From Reticulitermes lucifugus (taxonomy: Eukaryota > Arthropoda > Insecta > Blattodea > Rhinotermitidae), in contig JAKCWW010000530.1 in NCBI GenBank assembly GCA_026260175.1, positions 59,687 to 85,920 of the forward strand: a stretch of DNA of 26,234 nucleotides, written 5' to 3'. This document shows, piece by piece, positions 20,443 through 26,234 of the stretch. A program made the translations under genes and the position numbers. The first letter of the stretch is position 1; each line of letters begins with the position of its first letter. The notes below the pieces were generated by a model that searched no databases, was not told the origin of the DNA, and worked only from the letters and a program-made list of their open reading frames with translations.

Positions 20443-20909
20443 AAACTAACTAACTAAACTCCATGGGGCAGAGTCCTTCTTCAGCTAGTTAAGAAATTCC
20501 CCGCATTTTATGGAACCCGAAGGTTCATTACCGCATTCACAAGAGCCCACCACCTTTCCCTATCCTGAGCCATATCAATCCAGTCCATGCCCCCATCCCA
20601 CTTCTTGAAGATCCATTTTAATATTATCCTCCCACCTACGCCTGGGTCTTCCAAGTGGTTCCTTCCCTCAGGTCTCCCCACCAAAATGTTGTATGCACCT
20701 CTCCCCTCCCCATACGTGCTACATGCGCCGCCCACCTCATTCTTCTTGATTTGATCACCCGAATAATATTTGGTGAGGAGTAGGCCTACAGATCATTGAG
20801 TTCCTCTTTATGTAGTCTTCTCCATTCCCCTGTTACCTCGTCCCTCTTAGGCCCAAATACCCTCCTCAGCACCGTATTCTCGAACACTCTCAGCCTCCCT
20901 CAGTGTGAG
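20443..20909 (-). pseudogene. LINE 3' end (family B), reverse transcriptase C-terminus with frameshifts
   Basis: On the minus strand one frame gives RLRVFENTVLRRVFGPKR, DEVTGEWRRLHKEELNDL, a stop, then SSPNIIRVIKSRRMRWAAHV and ARMG. After shifts, other frames give LVGRPEG, then [20 protein letters not shown], and finally the C-terminus [21 protein letters not shown] (split between frames). A TAA stop at 20508-20510 precedes a 3' UTR ending CTCCATGGAGTTTAG and a TTAGTTAGTTAG tail. This is the C-terminal tail of a non-LTR retrotransposon ORF2 with at least two frameshifts and one internal stop. The copy at 3352-3470 has the same terminus; compared with it, the UTR here lacks a short segment after CTAGCTGA. 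Clade uncertain. The 5' limit is approximate. Confidence 0.9.
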
Positions 20910-23309
20910 AGACCGAGTTCTCCACTTGCAATTAGTTTCTTAATCCTGTGTTCATATGTGTAGAACCTCTTCATCACAGTGGTATTAACTTTTCCGAGCA
21001 TTGTATATGAAACCGACGCGAAACAAAAGACATGGCAACACTTACAGAAAGAAGCAAAATGCATAAGGCATAATGCACAGTATGTTTCCTTCGTTATACT
21101 TTGTTTAAACAAGTAGTTTCTGGAGAATCGTGTATGAGATAGAACACCTATGCAAGCACAAACACATAACACCGTGACAGAGCGCCTTACTACCAACGTT
21201 CGTACTTAACGTGTCAATAAATTTTCTGCACTACGGAAGTCCAAGCTTAATCATTATGTTGAAAAAGCACGATACCGGATGGAAACGGACAAGAGCTAGC
21301 GAAATAAAATCCACGCATTTTCTACCAGAAGAGGTTTCAAATTTATTAACTATGGAAACGGATATAAAGGTGTGTTAATCAGAAAACGTATTTCATCTAG
21401 TTTTCTATTAAAAGAAAATAATTTTATAGGCGCAGTACCGTGCATAGAATATTAACTTTTGGATGTTTAGAGAACAGGATAACAACTGTTTACAGCCGGA
21501 ATTTTAATAGAATTCAAATTTAAAGCAAATATTTTCTCTGAGTAGAGGGCACGCTTCATGACAATATTACGCGTAAATATATGCTATGACAGTGATTTAA
21601 AGGATATCATTTGCACAAATCTCCATTTATACAATACCAAACTACATTTACATACGCTTATATTCAATAATTTAAACATTTTGCGTCCATTCATATTCTA
21701 TTCCACTTACAGTTGCTTTAATGTTTAATTCTTATGTTGCAAAGTGCGACGGAGAAACGTGTCTAATATTACATCTTGATAAAAGATCATTTTATTTACG
21801 AATAAAAATATGTTTCGCTTTTACTTTTCTCTCAGCATTAGTGGCCTTTTTAAATTGACACTTTCTTGGTCATATTAAAACGTCTTACATGGAGTACTGT
21901 AAATTTAAACATTCATTTACCCTGAGGGTAACTCCGTGAAGCCGAACGTTCTGTCCGTTGCAGTCTTTGTCCGACCGTCTACAAGATGTGCAATGCCGGA
22001 TGAAGCAGTTGCGATACGAAAGCCTACCAGCCACTGCTTCGCGATATTCGATTTCCCTTTACACTAAGTGATGCACCATTATACGAAAGCCTATGAACTT
22101 CCTGTGTTTCCAGCTTTGTCTAAAGTAAACGACATAAAAAGCGCTCATTTGTTTTCTACGGCTTAATAAGCCCAGATTTCTAGTCCACGTGTAATTTTGT
22201 TCCAGAAAAATTTAAATAACGTATTGTTTTTAGGATTAATTATTCCCTTTAGGGGTGCTTGAGCTTTATTCAAGAAGCAGAGGCGGCAATCACTAACAGC
22301 ACAATTAGATAAGCATAGCAGCTGAGTCACGCAATATGTTTTAGGACAGCATGAGTACTATACCTGAACAAAGACACATACGCACACTTAATTAAGCTTA
22401 CTATATTTTGCGGGTTCTGTCTTATCTTGTAGGGTTGCTGGGATTTTTCGCCTCCTCACAATGCCCTCAAAAGCTCTCAGGACCAAGAATACGAAGGTGA
22501 TTTCCTTGGTTAGGGTGCTGGAAACGTTGGTCATAATACTAACCACACGCCCCCTGCTAACAAAGAAGCCTGTTATATTCCCTTTGTCATGTAATCTCCT
22601 GTCTGAAGTGACTAGCTTATACAGCGTCAATTGGAAGGAGATGGGATGGTTACAATGGCACTGAACTACCGACTTTGTCTGCCAAGGTGCGTGCTTATGC
22701 ACAAAGGTGGCCTTAACGTACTCTATAGTAAAATAGATTCTTCTCTACAATGGTTGTTTGGTGGTATCGATCTGATTGGTAGGATTAAAAGTCTTTGTTT
22801 CCCAGGACCTGAGAAGTCCAGCCTTGGCAGGAAGGTTAATGTGCTATTTTAGAAAAGTAAAATACGGTTGAGTTCGAGTGAGCTAAAAGTTTCGTACACG
22901 AAATGTTGTAGAATCTTCAGAAGATCGATCCGTGTCGTTAAAATTTACTGACCTTTATAAAATATTATGCATCCTTCTTTGGAGTGTATGTGACAAGAAC
23001 AGGGTCAGAGAATTTACGCAAAAGCATAACAGCCTACGTGTATTTCAAGTCAATAAAAATGGTTCAATTTTCTTAATTAGTCCATCGTCCAAAAATTAAA
23101 TGTTTCTAAATCTAACATTAGTCTCCCATCGTTAGAAACCTAAGAACTGTATAATCACACCAAAATGGTTCTTCCTGGTTTCCTCACGTTCACACAATTT
23201 AGTGAATGTTACGAATTATTAGGATCTCCCTTACATCTTCTCTCTGAAACGCATACATTCCCCTCGATGTAGTTTTCAAAAACCCTTAATTAATGAGACT
23301 TGGGGTTCT
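20910..23309. other. Long AT-rich spacer with one open segment
   Basis: At 22388-22702 the minus strand keeps a 104-codon frame (reading VRRRKIPATLQDKTEPAKYS near its end) while two plus frames (22461-22664, 22631-22852) are also open. It is less AT-rich than its flanks and may be a repeat or a worn coding remnant, but no domain is recognised. At about 21920-21955 the words CCCTGAGGGTAACTCCG and GAAGCCGAACGTTC faintly recall the hammerhead-like motif; not called. Confidence 0.35.
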
Positions 23310-23480
23310 CACTACAATGACTACGAAGAGTGCTGTCTTCTGGCATATGACATTGTGTAGTTCGTTCGGTACCCTTCTACGAGAGCGTATGGTGACACAT
23401 CCCAGAATACAGCTATCTTCAGCCACAATCTACGTTCTTCCTTTGGCATGGAAGACCACATTTAACACCCCCACACAGCA
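23310..23480 (+). mobile_element. DVTPCS-family repeat fragment
   Basis: ACGAAGAGTGCTGTCTTCTG is followed by GCATATGACATTGTGTAG, translating as KSAVFWHMTLCS. This is the same block as at 6922, 13700 and 14496 with D-to-H and P-to-L type changes. The 65-codon frame (23293-23490) is repeat-borne. Confidence 0.6.
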
Positions 23481-23978
23481 ACAAGTCTAATCGTGGGTTT
23501 TATATTCTAGTATCTATGATTTTCGATGTGAGGCGGAAAGTTAAGGAATTCTGGAGTGAACGCAATTAGCATTCTACAACATAATGTGCAATATTCGTGT
23601 CCGTTTCACAGTGACTTTATTCAGACTATATGAAGATGAGAGTCTTTTAACTTTGACGATCTTAGTGCTCCGAGAACCACTAAAATTATTAAAGCTTCCG
23701 GGTTACTGTAGTTGCAGTGTTAATGTTGGTGCTGATAGGAACCTCGTTAAGTCCACTTTTATATTAAAAGACACGTCGCCTTTGAAACAACGCAGTCTAA
23801 AAGATAAGAGTCAAGATATGCGGGTCCATCGAACAGCCGGCCTTGGTAATAGGCGTATGCGGAAATCGTTGTTTTGTTAAAAAAATTATGAATTTGCTAG
23901 TGTGACAGACTGTGAAATAGTATTCCACAGACCTTAGCTTAATAACTGTGTGATGCATACAGCTGTGTTTACTCAATC
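23481..23978. other. Spacer with an unassigned 98-codon frame
   Basis: The plus frame at 23584-23880 has no recognisable domain or signal. Nothing else was seen before the inverted repeat. Confidence 0.35.
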
Positions 23979-24256
23979 TGACCGCAGGAAAACAATATCT
24001 AATACACAGCTGTATTTACGTTCAGAAAATATACATGATTAGACAATGACAATAGTCATGTAACACACATAAGAGGAATACGGCTACATGTTTCGACTAC
24101 TTGTTATGATCACTGTCAAGTCTTTCCGGAAACCTGGCTCTAACATGTAGCCATATTCCTCAGATACATGTTACATGTTTGTATTGTTATTTTATAATAA
24201 TAATATTTGCTGAATGTAAATACGGCTGTGTATTTGGTACTGTTTTCCTACGGTCA
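23979..24256. repeat. Second inverted repeat with PLE-like motif at the tip
   Basis: The left arm (23979-24093) and right arm (24141-24256) are reverse complements at roughly 80% by eye, sharing TGACCG.AGGAAAACA, ATACACAGC.GTATTTAC and GAGGAATA.GGCTACATGT. The loop is about 47 nt. On the minus strand the loop-proximal part reads CAGTGATCATAACAAGTAGTCGAAACATGTAGCC, which keeps (T)CGAAACATGTAGC as in the 1.7 kb foldback. Its design matches the larger foldback at 1140-1807, but the sequence of the arms differs. Confidence 0.85.
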
Positions 24257-25098
24257 AACATTTTACTGTTCCTAAAGTAAAGGGCAACTTAAGTTGAAGA
24301 TTAGGCCTATTTACATACAATTCATAAGGATACTTAAATGAACAGATCGAATGTTAGTTTATATTTGTAGATCTGAAGGTAAGTCATACTATACATATTT
24401 TGGGCAACTGGAAACCTGCATGACGTTTTCTATTAGGCTCTACAGACTTACGTAATATACGCCTTATTACGTGATATATGAATTATTTCGAAACACATCG
24501 CATTATTAAATGGTGTATATCAGCGGCGGTTTATTTACTTACCAGCTCAAACTCAAATCCTGAGCGAGCCAATCTTAAAATTTAAGTCTGTCCCCAAGAA
24601 ATTCCAAGCAATAAACGGTTTAAGTATGTTGTTTCAAAATAACACACCATTAAGAATATTTAGTATATGTAACAACAAAATTTAAATATCTTACAATTAC
24701 TAAATTTAAAACTGTATTTTATTATATCTTTGCTGACGTGCGTTGTACATCACCACCCTATCCAAACTCACATATCAAATACCGCAATTCGTGCAAGAAA
24801 GTTTTTGGGTTTATACTACTATTTCTTTTTTGTGAATGGTCACGTCCTACCTTAGCTACTGCGTAGATTGGCTGGATTCTTGGTATGGTTTTGACTGCGG
24901 CAGCGTTCTTAGTCTGGGCGAGAGATCTTGAAGCCACTGTCATTACCATTTGATGTGTCCATCTGTTGACAGAGATCGGTCTTTCAATCTGCTATTCCAA
25001 AGAGAATGTAACTGCTCGCACATGAAGCACTGCCGAACACTGCAATTATCATTATATTACAACCAAATAAATGCACAATCTCTGCGACGAGCTGGTCC
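24257..25098. other. AT-rich spacer passing into sequence before the retroelement tail
   Basis: The minus frame at 24758-24949 (63 codons) has no recognisable motif. The part at about 24830-25090 is less AT-rich and may belong to the element whose tail follows, but it has no counterpart near the first tail copy at 12 kb. Confidence 0.35.
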
Positions 25099-25214
25099 CT
25101 CGTCCAGAGGAGTCCTACCGAGTGTGGTGTGTCTAAAAAGTGTGTGAACGTGAAGCCTCGAAAAATGAGGCGGCCTAGGCCCCCAAGGGGCTGTCGAGAC
25201 TTTAGAAAAAAAAA
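25099..25214 (+). mobile_element. Retroelement 3' end with poly(A) tail, copy 2
   Basis: CTCGTCCAGAGGAGTCCTAC, CGAGTGTGGTGTGTCT, GTGAAGCCTCG, AATGAGGCGGCCTAGGCC and GGGGCTGTCG are followed by nine A. This is the same module as 11948-12056, with an extra AAAAAGTGTGTGAA-type stretch in the middle. The poly(A) end directly abuts the 3' end of the minus-strand PLE remnant. Confidence 0.75.
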
Positions 25215-25249
25215 CACAATGTCAATGTGTAATTTTATAATTAAAACAT

Positions 25250-25291
25250 GACATCTGCCACATGTTTCGATATTTCATAGATCATCATCAG
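25250..25291 (-). ncRNA. Hammerhead-ribozyme-like motif at the PLE 3' end
   Basis: On the minus strand CTGATGA (the most common natural form) is followed by T, a GAT/ATC stem with a CTATGAAAT loop, and GAAAC. After GAAA come CAT, seven bases (GTGGCAG), ATG and then TC. The CAT/ATG pairing followed by U-C is what stem III and the cleavage site (UH) of a hammerhead would look like. Against it: the single extra T before stem II, and no good stem I partner was found next to CTGATGA. It may act only in a dimer or be decayed. Confidence 0.55.
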
Positions 25292-25658
25292 GGAGATCAT
25301 ACATCACTCAATAAGTATAAAACATGGAGTACAATAAAATTTCTAAAATTATACTAGTTCACTGTAGTAAGTCTTGGTATCTTGAAGTATAAAACGTGGA
25401 ACGTAGACGATCCCACATAAAGTAGACGTAGCCACATACTGCCACGGAAGTCTGATTATTATGTAAATTAATATTAACAATTACAATATAAATACGAGTA
25501 AATGATGTATCTAAATTATGAGAGGTAAAACTATGGTTGCAAGTACATACCAGTATCTTGGAAACAGCTTGTGTATGGAACGATGGAGGGCAAGATGCTG
25601 AAAAAAGTGAAAGGAAGGGAGCAGTGTATTTCGTTGCGTGTCATATGATAGCATGTTG

Positions 25659-26168
25659 TCATTGAAGGTCGTAGATAAGTTGAAATAATGCATTTCGCTC
25701 TCCGGTATTATGTTCCGAGACGAGTTTATTGTTGTAACCACGTAATTGGAAACAGAGTTGTTCACAGGAATTCATATGAATACCCTTCTTTAAGTGATGT
25801 AGAAGAGACATGGTATTATCGATGGGCCCGTGTTCGTTTATATTTTGTAGGATGTGTAGTGCTTATGCTGACTGTGAATTGTTGTATTTTATATATCTTA
25901 CGTGTTCTTGATATTTCTGTTTTAGAGTGTGACCAGTTTGTCCAACATATGAACTCACGAATGTGAGAAAAGTTAATTCATAAATACCACTTTGTTTACG
26001 TCCATTTTTCGTCTTACGTAATCTTGGTTTTAGGAGATTATGTACGGTGTGAGTAGTACGAAATGTTACGTATATATTTGTATGTTTAAACAAATTACTA
26101 ACTCTTCGTATGAGTGGGATGTAGTATGTGAAGGATTTCCAAGTTTTGGGATTAGTAATTTTATCATT
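25659..26168 (-). pseudogene. Penelope-like element ORF, C-terminal part with GIY-YIG endonuclease
   Basis: One frame is open from about 26168 to a TGA stop at 25659-25661, apart from a single TAA at 25863-25865, where PLE relatives usually have Tyr. The N-terminal piece reads NPKTWKSFTYYIPLIRRVSN, typical of the linker before the endonuclease. GIY lies at 25980-25988 and YVG (the YIG variant) at 25941-25949, followed by QTGHTLKQKYQEHVRYIK. The position that is normally the catalytic Arg of the family (QRY/TRY) is Lys here. After the stop come ALHILQNINEHGPIDNTMSL, HHLKKG and NSCEQL; the Glu at 25761-25763 fits the conserved metal-binding acid. The end reads NALFQLIYDLQ. In active PLEs this nuclease nicks target DNA for priming. 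This copy is defective by one nonsense codon and one catalytic substitution, and it is truncated at the N side by the SINE at the window edge. Confidence 0.9.
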
Positions 26169-26234
26169 GCCGCCGCGCGGTCTAAGGCGTGGGTCTACGG
26201 TCGCTCGCTTGCTGGGATTGTGGGTTCGAATCCC
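26169..26234 (+). mobile_element. tRNA-derived SINE head, cut by the window edge
   Basis: GCCGCGCGGTCTAAGGCG resembles the A-box region of a Leu/Ser-type tRNA, and GTGGGTTCGAATCCC is a perfect B-box region ending the window. The spacing between them (about 40 nt) is right for an internal Pol III promoter. The body lies outside. It interrupts the PLE reading frame at about 26168. Confidence 0.75.

Larger units (their letters stand above)
25215..26168 (-). mobile_element. Penelope-like element remnant
   Basis: The remnant comprises the C-terminal part of the ORF, including the GIY-YIG endonuclease (25659-26168), a 3' UTR of about 370 bp, and a hammerhead-like motif near the 3' end (25250-25291). 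PLEs are retroelements with a telomerase-related reverse transcriptase followed by a GIY-YIG endonuclease, and their terminal repeats can carry type I hammerhead ribozymes (established knowledge). The reverse transcriptase part is absent because the window ends and a SINE head begins near 26169. The exact 3' terminus is inferred from the abutting poly(A) at 25206-25214. Confidence 0.85.

Noticed and set aside
21920..21955. Faint hammerhead-like words CCCTGAGGGTAA and GCCGAACGTTC
   Set aside because: Both core strands are altered and no stem II could be drawn.
24758..24949. 63-codon minus frame rich in A, V, K and R
   Set aside because: Short, without a recognisable motif, and not backed by splice or promoter context.
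1..26234. CRISPR array, operon or phage content
   Set aside because: No regularly spaced direct repeats, no tightly packed coding frames and no bacterial signals; composition and repeats are those of an animal genome.

Overview
The window looks like intergenic or intronic DNA from a large, AT-rich, repeat-rich insect genome. No host protein-coding gene, rRNA or intact tRNA gene can be supported. The open frames are short, mostly start in AT-rich text, and either look random or lie inside degenerate mobile elements. The mix of repeats suggests a polyneopteran insect such as a cockroach, termite or relative: tRNA-headed SINEs of several families, decayed non-LTR retrotransposon 3' ends, Penelope-like elements (PLEs), and a repeat whose translation reads FCDVTPCS / AVFW. 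The order-level guess is inference from remembered repeat types and could not be searched.

Layout from left to right. Bases 1-66 are a SINE 3' end. Bases 1140-1807 form one giant inverted repeat, with arms of about 327 bp and a 13-nt loop. Bases 2800-3030 are a decayed SINE. Bases 3101-3584 hold a nested palindrome carrying the 3' tail of a LINE, with an 11-bp direct repeat around the inner part. Bases 3899-3928 carry a hammerhead-like motif. Bases 4600-7230 are mostly AT-rich spacer with microsatellites and one repeat fragment (6785-6935). Bases 7860-8138 are a SINE with a tRNA-Glu-like head and an imperfect target-site duplication, and 8840-9130 is another SINE. Bases 11840-12056 are a retroelement 3' end with poly(A). 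Bases 13225-13400 and 13660-14605 hold PLE-type and DVTPCS-type repeat fragments. Bases 16233-16731 are a 5'-truncated LINE with an 11-bp target-site duplication. Bases 18195-18465 and 19225-19494 are SINEs. Bases 20443-20909 are the tail of a second LINE family, the same family as the fragment in the 3.4 kb palindrome. Bases 23310-23480 are a DVTPCS-type fragment, and 23979-24256 are a second inverted repeat. Bases 25099-25214 repeat the poly(A)-ended tail seen near 12 kb. Bases 25215-26168 are a PLE remnant with a recognisable GIY-YIG endonuclease domain, interrupted at the right edge by a SINE head (26169-26234).

The recurrent signal is a short motif, CTGANGA + N + short stem-loop + (C)GAAAC, found in exact or degenerate form in at least nine places on both strands. 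It resembles the catalytic core of the type I hammerhead ribozyme known from PLE terminal repeats. The best copy lies just inside the 3' end of the PLE remnant, where a real PLE ribozyme would be expected. Two of the inverted repeats are built around this motif. Nothing here forms an operon or pathway; the window is a layered record of retroelement insertion.
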